Shown here piece after piece: positions 10,730 to 21,299 of a stretch of 64,000 bases of DNA (positions within the stretch are counted from its first letter, which is position 1; the number at the start of each line of letters is the position of its first letter). Under the pieces are notes generated by a model. That model had not been told where the DNA came from and searched no databases. It saw only the letters and a list, made by a program, of their open reading frames with translations. Both the position numbers and the translations under genes were made by a program. Origin of the DNA: Lithospermum erythrorhizon (taxonomy: Eukaryota > Streptophyta > Magnoliopsida > Boraginales > Boraginaceae); contig JADFUC010002353.1 of the NCBI GenBank assembly GCA_019722365.1, positions 1-64,000 on the forward strand, given 5' to 3'.

Positions 10730-13590
10730 TTATTAACTATATCTCATATTGGTACTCTTTCTCTTGAATTTCCCCAGTGTACTCTTCATCTTAACGATGT
10801 CTTAGTTGTCCCCTCTCTCACTAAAAATTTACTTTCTATTCAAAAGTTGTGTCTTGATAATAATTACCGTTGAATTCGTCCTGCTTAACTTTTTCGTTTG
10901 AGAGGATCCCCGAGACCGCTGACTCACTCTCACGTGCGATATTATTTGGCTCGCTATATCCTCTTCGCTCACCATCTCTCTCTGATCGGCTCCTCTATCC
11001 CTCTTTTTTATTGATTCGAGTCCCTCGATGCGTACAAGCGCTTTATTACTGTATCTTCCGTGTCTCGCCGGCCCCACTTGATAAATGATTGTCAATTCGT
11101 CCTCTTTGTCGCCTTGACCATAGCCGCCCAGTCTGATGTGTTACAAAGCTTAGTTAGGCGTAGTCAGATTAGTTACTCTTTGTGTTCTCGAACCACCCTA
11201 TGTAATGTTTGCGAACTTGGGAAGCAATCTAAATTAGCATTTTCTAATTCTACTACAACTGTTTCCGCTCCATTTGCACTAATTAAATTCGATGTCATGA
11301 GTCCCAGATTGTTTCTCCTTCGGCATCTTGTTATTATGTTATTTTTATCGATCACATTTCATTTTACTTGGTCTTTATCCATGCGACATAAAAGTGACCA
11401 CGCCTAAATAAATTGATAGGTTTTATGCACATATTCAAAATGCTTTTCTGAACCAACTTTTCGTTTAAATGTGACGAGGTGGGTGAATATCATAAATTAG
11501 AATCAACCTTGCCCGTTAATTTAGGCATCAATTTCGCTACTCGCAGTCTTTCGCCGACAAAAGCGGGATTGCTAAGCAAAAATCGACAACGTAGGCGGTA
11601 AAATTCTTTGTCTTCTTTTCAGTAGTATGCCTTTTGATTTTTGGGTGACTTTACAATATGTTGTACACTTGATTAATATTATTCCTACATAGAGCCCTAA
11701 ATAATATATCCCTCGAGAGCACTTGTTGCGACTTCCCCGAATTACTCTAACCTCAGGAGTTTTTAGGGTATACACATGCTATCCCAGTCTGGTCGAAACA
11801 ACGCCCAAATCTTCCTCGGGTCTGCCGTGTATTTTTTGGCCGCCGCCCATACACAAAGGTTTTAGGTGTCAGAATCCGGTTAATCAACGTGTCTATATTT
11901 CTCGCCACGTTCGTTTTAGAGCGTGTGTTAGTTATGTTACCTTTTATCGCGTCTCCTTCCCGCTACTTTGAACTCTTCCCTACTAACTATAATTTTAATG
12001 TTCATTTCCGACCGTCGCATGCGACTACCGTTCCTCGTCGCTACCCGATCCTAATGTAACCTCTCGCCTCGCTCCCATGCGCACGGCTCCACACGTCTTG
12101 CTCGTAGCTCCGCTTAAATCGTCACGCCTCTTGGCTCGGGAAGCGTCACCATCCATTCATCGAAACACGGCTACACACTTTGTGGCTCCTCACCGATTTC
12201 CGCTTGCTGGCCTCATTCCCAGCGTCTCGTGCAACCCTCACATAGCCGCACTGATACTTTCATTCCATGAGTCGCTCGTGGCAAGTTAGGAATGCTCAAC
12301 CTCGTATCATTCTTTCCCTGCTTAAGTCGGTTCTTGACCCCGGCACCACATATGTCCACACCTCGTATGCGATGCTCTCGGAATTTCGTGGGCTATAATG
12401 CAGAAGAATATAACGCTACCGTTCATAATAAATGCGTGGTACTGCCAGCCCGCATAATCTCGTTAGGCGCAAATGGATTTTTTAAACTAAGTGCGCTGAT
12501 GGTTTCCCGTTAATTTCTGAAAGCTCGGTTGGTATTTCGAGGGTTAACCGATTATCTGGTGTTGATTATATTAAGCTTTCTCTCCGGTCATTAAGCCCGC
12601 TACCATTAAGCATATTCTTGATCGTGCTTATCTGCGATTGGCACATTCGTCAACTTTCGATGTTAAGAAATGTCTTCCTCGATGGTCATCACATTTTGGC
12701 TTGTGTACCTCAAACGACCTCACTGAACTTTTATCCAACTTTGATTTTCCTAATCATGTTTGTCGCGCACACAAATCTTTATGTGGCACAAAACGAAGCT
12801 CCTCGCGCTGGTTTGAACCTTCTCTCCTTTTCTTCCTCGATCGAGGATTTGTTCAAGCGAGGCGGGCTACAGCTTATCTTTCGTAGTGGGCATCACCGTT
12901 AATATCTTTTCTGTCGTGATGATATAAATCATCGGCTGGTTCCTCTAGATCTCACTTGCTCGTATTGTGTCTGCGTGCCCAACAATGCCTTTTCCACTGT
13001 TGACTTGGGGTTCCCTCGCCCAATTTTTGGGCATCAGCGTTAAATTTGGTCCTCTGGATCTCTCTTCCTTTCTTAGCAAAAAATATACCGAGATCTTACA
13101 CATAAATATACGCCTACCGATGTGAGTGGGTTAGCATGTCTCTCCCCAGTCGATTCGAATTCGGTCAGAGTAGTGCTCCTCAACGATCCACCGTAATGCG
13201 GAGTCAACAACATAGGTGCTCTTGATATCACATGCATTAAGCTCGTCCGGATATTACCTTCTTGTCGTCGAGCTTCTCGGTTAAATGCAGCCTACTTTAG
13301 ATCCCATATGACTGTACAAAGCATTCTTGATTATCACAGTACCCGAGTCCGTGGTATGCGTGTTGCGTACTGCCATACGTTAACTTACGTGTGTACACTG
13401 ATTCTGATTGGGCAGGTTGTCCCCTTTCACGGCGTTCCACTTCGGGTTATTGTATTTTCTTTGGTGATAATCTCGGTACTTGATGTAGGCGGTGATTGTG
13501 GCCGATCTAGCGCTAAAATGAAATGCAGATGCGCCTCGGTATTGCCGAGGCTTATTTGAATCTGATACTTGTTGTGTGACGACAAAGGTA
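10730..13590 (+). pseudogene. copia pol relic, truncated in RNase H
   Basis: The protease end at about 10,780-10,850 reads LHLNDVLVVPSLTKNLLSIQ. GAG-pre-integrase at 11,130-11,225 contains LQSLVRRSQISYSL and LCNVCELGKQSKL. Integrase follows (SAPFALI, later SFADKSGIA near 11,550). The post-integrase region at 11,850-11,930 reads HKGFRCQNPVNQRVYISRHV. Reverse transcriptase pieces at 12,620-12,800 include FPNHVCRAHKSL. RNase H fragments (SSAKMK) lie at 13,500-13,560, and the domain then ends. Many in-frame stops and shifts rule out activity. Confidence 0.8.
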
Positions 13591-13615
13591 CTTTCACTCC
13601 TAAACTATAAAACAT

Positions 13616-13857
13616 TACTCCCTTCGTTTTTTTAGTTGTCATTTTAGCAAAAGAAAATTGTTTGAAAATAATTATCATTTTAGCATAATAAATAAGCGTT
13701 AATACATTTAATGTCTTTTTAATAGAATTTCTGCTTTAAATTAACAATAAATGTTAAATATTATTTAGATTGATTTATTTCGATGTAATTTTAGTATTTT
13801 ATTTTCGCTTGAATTGATAGCAAATAAGCTAAAAAGCAGTGTAAAAAGCCGGAAGTA
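13616..13857 (+). mobile_element. Stowaway-like MITE (about 240 bp)
   Basis: It starts TA-CTCCCTTCG at 13,616 and ends CCGGAAG-TA at 13,857, so inverted-repeat ends are flanked by TA as in Tc1/mariner-derived MITEs. Inside it reads TTTAGTTGTCATTTTAGC and later TTATCATTTTAGCATAATAA. The same words recur inverted at 32,617-32,865 and at 63,819. It has no coding capacity. It sits between the truncated copia end and the F-box promoter. Confidence 0.7.
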
Positions 13858-13970
13858 TCAAAATGTTTTTACACTGTGATACTATGTAGTGCACCCATGC
13901 CCACTTAAATGCGTGACAATGCATGCCAAATGCTCGACGAAATGTCACTCACAAGTCACAACAACATTTC

Positions 13971-13978
13971 TATAAAAC
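13971..13978 (+). promoter_or_regulatory. Probable TATA box of the F-box gene
   Basis: TATAAAAC lies 65 bp before the ATG at 14,043, followed by a pyrimidine-rich start region (TTTCTTCCTCTTTT, 13,983-13,996). Distance and sequence suit a plant core promoter with a leader of about 40 nt. Only about 110 bp separate it from the MITE at 13,857. Confidence 0.55.
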
Positions 13979-14042
13979 AAGATTTCTTCCTCTTTTACAT
14001 AAAATCAAATCCTAATAATAATTGCAAAAATCAGAGTATCTA

Positions 14043-16441
14043 ATGGAGCCAAATGAAGATAGATTAACTAAGTTGCCTGATAACATTGTTCATAACATCC
14101 TTGAACTTTCCTGTCTTCCAATATTTGACTTGGTGGAGTTGGGTTTCTCGTCGAGGCGATGGAACCATTTGTTGATCACCATGCCTTACTTAGACATTCG
14201 CACAGACCTTTTCTACAGTTTACATCCCGTTGGTATTCCATTTAATCATGCATTCATTGAAAATATAACAAGGTTCATTACTCGGCTCCTAATTCGTCAA
14301 GGTCAATCTAGACTGGTTCGATTTAGCCTCCTCTCTAGAACGTTGGATTTCGATTCGGTTCAAATCTTGATGTGGCTATGTCTCGTGGCAGGGAGATACG
14401 TTCAAGAACTCGATATTGAATTCCATCCATCCAGGGATTTTAGATTACCACTCTGTGTTGCAGTGAATGATTCGTTAATAGTTTTGAGAATAGCTCTAGT
14501 GGACAAAGTTTTGCAACTTCCTAGTGTTGTGAGGCTTAATCGGCTTAGATCTCTTGAACTATACGAAGTTGCATTTGCAGATAGCGACTTGCTTCAAAGA
14601 CTTTTCTCAGGATGTCGTGCTCTTGAAAGTTTGAGTTTGAAAGATTGTGTAGCTGGGAGATTTAGCTTCTTGGACTTCTCATCAACTTATCTTAAAGAGT
14701 TGATCTTTGACTTCCATCAAGATGAGATTGATGATTTTTCTAATTTCGTGATTAAGGTTTCGTGTCCAAACCTAGTATTCTTTCAGTATTCAGCTCCCAT
14801 TGCAATGAGATATATCCTGGAGGATGTTTACTCTTTGAAAACTGCATTTATTGGCTTTAATGGAGTTAATGATGAGGTCGACCGCCAAGTTGGTCAGATT
14901 GCTTGTGGAATTTTAAAGGATGTTCAGAATGTCACTGTTCTCCACCTATCTGTGAACATTGTATATGTAAGCACTCGATCTCTTCTTCCAAGTATAAATG
15001 TTCCGACTATTGAGATTTGAGTTATATACTACTCGTGCTTAGTTGTAGATATTTTTGCAATAATATGTAAAAAATTATACACATTGCTGCAAGCATAGTA
15101 TGTCATTCTTCACGTCACTCCAGTATTTTTGAACTTCGTATTCTGCTTTCTTTTGTAGTTTTATACCCTCAGTTTCTTCATGTATCATCTTATAAGCCAG
15201 CTGATCTCATAATCTGTTTAGTTCAATTTCTGTCATTATGTTGTTTAGTAGATTTTTCATTTTCTCCAAGTTTTAAGGATTTAACTCAATGGTCTTAACT
15301 CGTTCGTTAGAACACCATGTGCTCATAATTCTAGTGATTTGTTGTTATTTACCGTTCATACTTATCTAGAAATTAGTGGAGAAAAAAGAACGATGGGAGT
15401 TAAAAAATGATGGTCGTAACGCCAAAGCTTCATCACTTGAATTGATTACATTTAGTACAATTGTGATATACTTTATCTAATTCTTAGGATAAATGTTGCT
15501 ATGAGAAAGTATGGTCCATTCAGTAGCACATCTATTTGAAGCTCCTTCTAAATCTAGCTTCTGAACTTAAAGGCTAAGCTAACAAGAACTGGAATAAGCA
15601 GTACAGTACCAGAAACATGTAAATGATAGGTTGGATGTCTCAATAATGTTAGCTGCATTGCTTTTCAATAGTGTCTGGGCTGCTCAGTGTTTTTAGTACG
15701 ACATCATTATTATGTGCTTATACAAAATGGGTAAGTTCCATCTTATTTCTTCCGAGTCTGATAATTCTAGTTTTTTCTGTCTCAATTGGAGAATATTTTC
15801 TTGTTTTTCTGCAACGAAATCTTTACTATAGGGCAAGTGTATTCCATGTGAGCCTGAACTTCTCAGGTCTTCTGCTAGACTATTGTTAATTAATCTATTG
15901 TCTTATCTATGGCTGATGCTTTACTCTTATTGATGCTCCTGGTTTATGAATATCTAACATCTTAACTTCCATTATTTGTACAGAGCCTCTCTTATGTTCT
16001 TGATGAATTGACAAGTCAACCAACATCATTTCCTAACGTTAAGTATTTAAGGATGTTGCATACCACTCTCAATCGTTTCACGCAGGTCATGTTTCTCTTA
16101 CTTGACCATTGCCCAAATTTGGAGGTTCTTACTCTTATTTCTGAGCGGGTATGTACCCTTCCTTGATAGTTTCTTTCTTTCTTTATAGCTCTTGAAATTG
16201 AAGAGATGTTTTTGAAATATTACTGCCGAATTTGGAAGATTTGAAATATTGAAGTTTTCTTCTAACAATGGAGATTTTATGGAATAAAGAAATAAGAAGG
16301 CGATTACTAAGTATCGTCTCTCGGAAGCTTCATATATCCTTACAGTCATTGATATGACCTAAGAGATGTGTTTAGGATCTGAGTTAAAATCAAGCACTTC
16401 ATTTGTTCACTTTAACTTTAAATTACTTTATGAAATAGTTA

Positions 16442-16495
<54 letters not shown>

Positions 16496-17085
16496 CAACT
16501 TTTAGGATAATAGTAGTGATTTATGTGTATATGTGAAATTATAAATCTCAACTCGCTTCTGAATTAAAAGCATGTATGGTTGAAGTTACTAATGTGGCCA
16601 TTCAAGAATTTCTAAAAAAAATTGGAAGCTATCTGTTTAATATTCAAACATTATCATTCTTCTAATTTAATTGTGTTACCTTTTCCTTTTTGTTGTTGTT
16701 CACTTTGTTGACTTCTTTTGTATTTTTCTTCTTAATGATAACCTAGATCGAAGATGCAGAGTGGAATGATGAGCACTGGGAATTGCAATATGAGGGCATT
16801 GTCAGCTGGAAATCTCACCCTCACATGAAGACGATGAAATTTGTTCGTTTTCAAGGAGTAAGCAATGAGATCGATCTTTTGATGTTTATACTGAAGAATG
16901 CTAGAAGCTTGGAAAGACTGGATATTATTTGGTCGGAAGAGGCTGATAATGTAGAAGAGATCATGGAAAAGGTGTTGATGTTTCCGAAAGCCTCTTCAGG
17001 AATTGTGGTGACCTTCAGCATTGATGATTTCTTTTGTGAGTTTGAGAATACGCAACGAGAAGGACATGTCTTTTTAGAGCAGTAA
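14043..17085 (+). CDS. F-box/LRR protein with FBD-like C-terminus, three exons
   Basis: The protein is the likely substrate-binding subunit of an SCF ubiquitin ligase, in nucleus or cytosol. Exons are 14,043-14,966, 15,984-16,148 and 16,747-17,085. Both introns are GT-AG (donors GTAAGC and GTATGT, acceptors TACAG and CCTAG) and phase 0, giving 475 residues. The ATG at 14,043 (MEPNEDRLTKLPD) is chosen because no upstream in-frame ATG exists. The F-box is residues about 7-48 (RLTKLPDNIVHNILEL..LVELGFSSRRW). Leucine-rich repeats follow, for example LRSLELYEVAF near residue 167. The C-terminal part (residues about 380-420, MKTMKFVRFQGVSNEIDLLM) fits an FBD-type motif. Reading through intron 1 would stop at 15,020 and drop the C-terminus. 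No frame damage was seen. The target protein cannot be inferred; the family is large and fast-evolving. Confidence 0.85.
16442..16493 (+). repeat. Compound (GT)n(GA)n microsatellite in intron 2
   Basis: An uninterrupted GT run of about 19 bp (16,442-16,460) passes directly into a GA run of about 33 bp. It lies in the middle of the second F-box intron, away from both splice sites. Confidence 0.95.
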
Positions 17086-17097
17086 ACATTTAGCATA

Positions 17098-17103
17098 AAT
17101 AAA
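17098..17103 (+). terminator. Probable poly(A) signal of the F-box gene
   Basis: AATAAA begins 13 bases after the TAA stop. This is closer than typical for plant 3' UTRs, so another site downstream may be the main one. Confidence 0.45.
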
Positions 17104-17542
17104 CCAGATTCTTCACTTACTAGAAAAGTCTCCATGTACTTCTTCGTACCCGTTCAAGTACTGTATAAATCATCTGAGATACAATGATATGATGAGATTG
17201 GTTTTCCTCTTACAATTGCTCCAAGTTTGAGTAGTTCAGCGATCTTCTAAGCTTTGTTTAGTTGAGGTCTTGGGGAAAAAATACCGCTTTAAATCATTCT
17301 CTTAGAATACAAACTTTTATCGTTTATATTCTTGAAAATTAGGAAATGAACATTTAGTCCCAAGCAACGATCGCGTATTAGTGTGTAGAAATAATGAAAA
17401 AGACAGCGCGAATGATTAATTTATCATTTTTAATAAAGTCGGGACATTAAAATATTATCTTTATAGAGTTTGATAAATAATCAGTATTAATTTATCGAGT
17501 TTACATTATGGTGATAAATGATTGAAAAAAAAACGTTTAAAA

Positions 17543-17586
<44 letters not shown>

Positions 17587-18445
17587 AAGGGTCGATAAAT
17601 AGATATGCGGAGAAAAGAATACCAAAATAAATAAAACTCTTTAAAACAAAACATATAGCAAAATTAAAAGAAGAAAACGTATAGCGAAAATAAAGATTGA
17701 TGTTTGAAACTTACAATATTATTGAGATCGCAGTTAGATTTGGATCTGATGTTTGAGAAGCGATTTCTATTTAAGAGAATTTTTAATTTCTTTAGAAGAT
17801 CTAATTTTTTTGCGTGTCTCACAAATTACCTAGCCATAAACTTTTTATAGATGGAAGTCGAATTAGATTATACAATTTTTAAGAAATAAATGGAGACCAC
17901 AAATAATGTCGGACTATGGTTTTGGCCTTCTTTGTAGAATCGAAATTTTTTGTAGTGAATATATTTGTTTCTTTTTAATAACTTTCAGTGAAATTCGCTT
18001 GATTTATGATTTTGTACTTGTTCGCCGCCATCATGTCTTTTACAACCTTCTTGTCAGTTTTCTCTTAACAGCATTTTCTTACATTGTTTTTTCCTAATCA
18101 TATTAGTATTGCTTGTTATGTATTAATTTGTTCCATGAGGGCAAGCGAGGTTGAAACAAACTGACTTTAATCTCTGAAAATTATTTTCGTAAGAGTATAG
18201 AATATATCGTATGTGATTTGCTATTGATTCCTGCAAGAAGAAGGAGATGCGGATAAATTTTTTTTTATGTGTAGATATCACTTTTTGGTTTATTTATATT
18301 TGTGAGAATATACCATAATAATTAGATCTCGTTTTAGAAGACGTCGTCTTAATACCTGCGGGTTAACCTTTGTGTTGAGGCAGCTATTTAAATGTGTATT
18401 GGTGAAAGATAATGCGAGAGGATTTGGTCTATGATAAGTTTATAG
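17104..18445. other. No gene recognised; AT-rich DNA with a TA microsatellite
   Basis: A (TA)n run of about 38 bp lies at 17,547-17,584. No coding frame is supported. The part next to 18,446 could be non-coding DNA of the pararetrovirus copy. Read on the minus strand it has a GACGTC near 18,340 and a TATA-like ATAAATAAACC near 18,290, but this is only suggestive. Confidence 0.5.
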
Positions 18446-19655
18446 TCATTTTTGATGCAGACTGCTCATTGGCGGGCTTGTGCGACAGATTTTTGGGTTA
18501 AAAATAACGCGTTTGAAGAGGTTGATCTTCTTTGGATCCAATTTTGGATTGTATTTGGAGATATTGTATTCCATGCATTGCATGTTTTTTCCTTGTCGAA
18601 CTTTGAATCTTCTAACTCGGGGACATTTGCTTTCTTGCATGTGGAAATCAATTTCCAATAAGGGACAAAGCAGAGGAGCAAAGGAGAATAAATGTAAAAT
18701 TTTTCTCTTGGGATTTTTAGTTGAAAAGCTTTGGAATGACTCGTATGCTTGCTTTGGTAGTATCTCAAGGACTGGGCCAAGATTCTTCCACCATTGTACG
18801 AACCAATTTGGAATGTCATTTGGATTAAATTTTGTGAAGTATATAAGCCATGAGTGGCTCATATTTCGTTTGGACGTAGAATGTGTTATACCAAGCTTGT
18901 TGGTAATCCCAATAGTTGAAATAGGCGAGTAAAGGTTTTCGTCTCTGCATCGAGATCGCATAAGGAATTCCCGATTTTGTGATAGGTCGAACTCGCGTTG
19001 TTGAGAGTTTAAAACTTTAATATTTTATAGGTAAAAAATTCGAGGAGACGGTATGGTCGTTAATGAAATTATGAGTTATTTCAACCGAGTGGGTTTCAAT
19101 CAAGATATTTTCATAATATTCCCTTGTTTTTGAAAGATCCCAGGGTTTGAACCACATACCAGAAAACATTTTTAAAAGTGTTTGAATAGGATTTGGGGTG
19201 AGATATAATGGTTCAACTGCCACAATATTTTGAAAACTTTGTTTATAAAAATAAGGATTGTTATCATTGTGTGATAACTGTCCTGTATGTATTTTTGAAA
19301 TAGGTTTTGGAGAAGTAGGTGGTTTGAGTCACAGAGCGTGTTTTGAAATTGGTTTGAAAGTGAATGGTTGTGTCTGAAGCGGCCTTTATTTTGAAGTGCT
19401 CTTTTGAGAATTGGATGTTGAAGGAGCATTTTTATCTGATTTTGCCATTTTTGAGATTTACTCTAGGGCTTTCAGAATTTGTGGTGTATCTATCAAGATT
19501 GTGGCCAGTTGCTGTATTTTATCTTCCTGGGATATTTGTTGTGTTTGTGCCCGTTTTGTTAACTGGCAGAAAATATCGAGAAAAGACTTTGTTGGTAATT
19601 TGGAGGAGGTTGTTTTGGAGGGAATTTTTTGTTGGTTATTTTTCTTTGGTGCCAT
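18446..19655 (-). pseudogene. Second ORF of the pararetrovirus, function unknown
   Basis: An ATG lies two bases after the polyprotein stop (TGA-CA-ATG, 19,660-19,653) and opens a lysine-rich frame beginning MAPKKNNQQK. The frame is broken near 19,458. Continuations follow in other frames: YLTPNPIQTLLKMFSGMWFK near 19,150-19,210 and NDIPNWFVQWWKNLGP near 18,810-18,860, with the last stop at 18,446. The tight stop-start spacing suits translation by reinitiation, as in caulimovirids with an ORF downstream of the polyprotein. I do not recognise the protein. A tryptophan cluster (WFVQWW) is its most distinctive feature. Confidence 0.55.
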
Positions 19656-19657
19656 TG

Positions 19658-19945
19658 TCAGGTCCTGTTTTGGAGGAATTCTCTTGTTAGGAAATCCGGT
19701 ATAGAGTTCGAATCTCCTTTGATATACTCAATATCAAAGTCAAATATAGAAAGTATAAAACTTGCCATGGATGCAATATTTTGAACATCTTTTTGTAAAA
19801 TTTCTTTTGCAAATTTACAATCAACTCGTAAAGAAATTCTTGATTTATTAAATCCTTTCCCCAGAAATTTTTTGTATGCACGTGACAATGAATAAGATTT
19901 CTTAACTTTTTATTGCGGGGAATAGTTTTTCTAGGTTTCATTCAG
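19658..19945 (-). pseudogene. Pararetroviral RNase H, C-terminal part of the polyprotein
   Basis: The region encodes the last part of an RNase H domain and the polyprotein stop. FDFDIEYIKGDSN and DFLTREFLQ are intact up to the TGA at 19,660-19,658. A frameshift near 19,880 moves the N-terminal part (KNFWGKDLINQ) into another frame. A deletion joins VQNIAS directly to a shortened helix before FILSIFDFD, so the fold would be damaged. In live relatives RNase H removes RNA during reverse transcription. Confidence 0.75.
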
Positions 19946-19957
19946 CGTGTAACTTTT

Positions 19958-20225
19958 TACTCGGTTTGGAGTACTAGGTGTATGAGGATTTACATATTTA
20001 GCATTTTAGCCTAAATTTTTTGTTCAAAATATTTATCATTCTAGCGTAGAAATTGTACTCTATAATTACAATATACGTTTTGACTACTTTTTCTTATGAA
20101 ATTATCAACCAACGAATGATGTAGTTTCAAATCATCGTCATTTTACATTATCAATTTTTCAATGTACTTTTAACTATGTTTTCTTTTTATTAATCTATGT
20201 ACAAATTGTGAAGGAAGCAAGGTGA
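19958..20225 (+). mobile_element. MITE-like repeat, copy 1 of a local pair
   Basis: It begins TACTCGGTTTGG and shares ordered blocks with 20,605-20,819: AAATTTTTTGTT, then TCTTATGAAATTATCA, then CCAA(C)GAATGAT, then TTAATCTAT and ACAAATTG. No right inverted end is visible. It is probably a diverged Stowaway-like copy next to the pararetrovirus fragment. Confidence 0.5.
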
Positions 20226-20555
20226 TTTTAAACAGAAATTAATATTTTTTGTTATGAGTATTGTTTGGGTTTATTGGATCCACACGAAGCTTAGATTTTT
20301 CGCAGATGATTCTTCCCAAACTTACATCTTCTCGTCTTCAGTTTAAATTTTTATATATTATGTATGTTTTTGCCAAGTTTCGTTTGTTTGGAGTGTCTTT
20401 TAGCCTTGTTTGTAATATGCATAACATGTTGTTTTATACAATGAAATGAATTATAAAAAAATTATATACAAATGGTTAGAAAGACAAATAAAATCTAATA
20501 ACGAGGATAGATATGTTAGACTTATAAAATTATATATATACAATGTAAAAGTAGT

Positions 20556-20605
20556 CAAAATGCTAATATAAATATTCAATCAAAATGCTAATATAAATAT
20601 TCAAT
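20556..20605 (+). repeat. 25-bp tandem duplication
   Basis: CAAAATGCTAATATAAATATTCAAT occurs twice, back to back and identical, ending at the left edge of a MITE (TACTCCC at 20,605). Confidence 0.9.
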
Positions 20606-20819
20606 ACTCCCTACGTTTTTTTTTCTTATTTGTCGTTCTAGGTTAAATTTTTTGTTATTTTAATATAGAAAATTGTTCTTCTATATTTTTAATGTACCTT
20701 TTGACAATTTGTTCTTATGAAATTATCACCAACCAATGATATATTTTCAAATAGTTGGTATATTATATTTTCAATGTATTTTTTTACTACTATTTCTTTT
20801 AGTTAATCTATAAACAAAT
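20605..20819 (+). mobile_element. Left part of a MITE split by a copia element
   Basis: It starts TA-CTCCCTACG with a T-run and ends at CAAAT (20,815-20,819), where copia element 3 inserted. The rest resumes at 31,667 and closes with ...AAAAACGAACGAAGTGAG-TA. With the 10.8-kb insertion removed, the ends pair as inverted repeats flanked by TA. Confidence 0.7.
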
Positions 20820-21245
20820 TGAAAGAGTGTATTGTTAATATGTTAATATGGTGATGCTTATAGGATTGAAGTGTTGAAATATGCTTAAGACTGAGGAGTA
20901 TTATTATTTGGCATATAGGAGGTTCAAAGGAAAGACCCCTTTAAATATAGACGGAGCTTATAGCGAAGTGACACGTCACTAGCCGTTGGATGTTATAGTT
21001 AAAGAGTTAGCTAGGTTTCAGTTTTATGGTTCTTGTGATTAGATTAGATCGATTGGGATCTTCTAATATAGTAGATAAGGATTCAATTCCTTTTCCATAT
21101 ATTGACTCACAACTTATATAAACCCCTCTTTTTATTCAATTTGTATGATTACTGATTCTTATAAAGATAATTTTATTTTTATACAAATTATTACATTTTA
21201 TTTGTTAATTCTTGAATAGAATATTGATTGTTGTGCAATCTTTGA
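20820..21245 (+). repeat. 5' LTR of copia element 3 (426 bp)
   Basis: It begins TGAAAGAGTGTATTGTTAAT and ends CAATCTTTGA just before the primer site. The copy at 25,179-25,228 plus 31,300-31,666 matches along its length, for example AGCGAAGTGACACGTCACTA in both. TATATAAA at 21,115-21,122 is the likely TATA box. The end GA instead of CA is shared by both copies. Confidence 0.85.
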
Positions 21246-21257
21246 TGGTATCGAGAG
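21246..21257 (+). other. Primer-binding site, initiator-Met tRNA
   Basis: TGGTATCGAGAG matches TGGTATCAGAGC except for a one-base slip. It abuts the LTR end directly. Confidence 0.75.
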
Positions 21258-21299
21258 ATATCCAAATTGATGCGATCTTGAATAGTTGCAAAATCTTGA

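Larger units (their letters stand above)
9284..13590 (+). mobile_element. Second copia element with a short 5' LTR; 3' end missing
   Basis: A short LTR (9284-9400), a degraded initiator-Met primer site, gag, protease, GAG-pre-integrase, integrase, reverse transcriptase and part of RNase H follow in copia order on the plus strand. Homology stops within RNase H near 13,590, and a MITE starts at 13,616, so the 3' LTR is absent. The sequence is more C/T-rich and richer in CG dinucleotides to the eye than its flanks. All frames are broken. Confidence 0.85.
18446..19945 (-). mobile_element. Endogenous pararetrovirus (Caulimoviridae-like) fragment
   Basis: On the minus strand the end of a reverse transcriptase/RNase H polyprotein is followed by a second, separate reading region. 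The RNase H end carries VDCKFAKEILQKDVQNIAS and DFDIEYIKGDSNSIPDFLT, wording I know from caulimovirid polyproteins rather than from copia or gypsy elements. There are no LTRs, no integrase and no copia motif order nearby. The fragment is cut at about 19,945, next to a MITE-like end, and the upstream capsid, movement and polymerase parts are missing. It is an old, broken copy that cannot make virus. Confidence 0.75.

Noticed and set aside
14022..15020. Single-exon reading of the F-box gene from 14,022 to 15,020
   Set aside because: The codon at 14,022 is TTG and the true ATG is at 14,043. The last 17 codons run past a good GTAAGC donor, and in-phase exons 2 and 3 complete the protein.
17906..18097. 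63-codon hydrophobic open frame on the plus strand
   Set aside because: AT-rich DNA gives Phe/Leu/Ile-rich frames by chance. There is no homology, no promoter and no neighbour support.
18446..18932. Plus-strand open frames (69-150 codons) over the pararetrovirus fragment
   Set aside because: They are shadows of the minus-strand viral frame, which has the recognisable wording.
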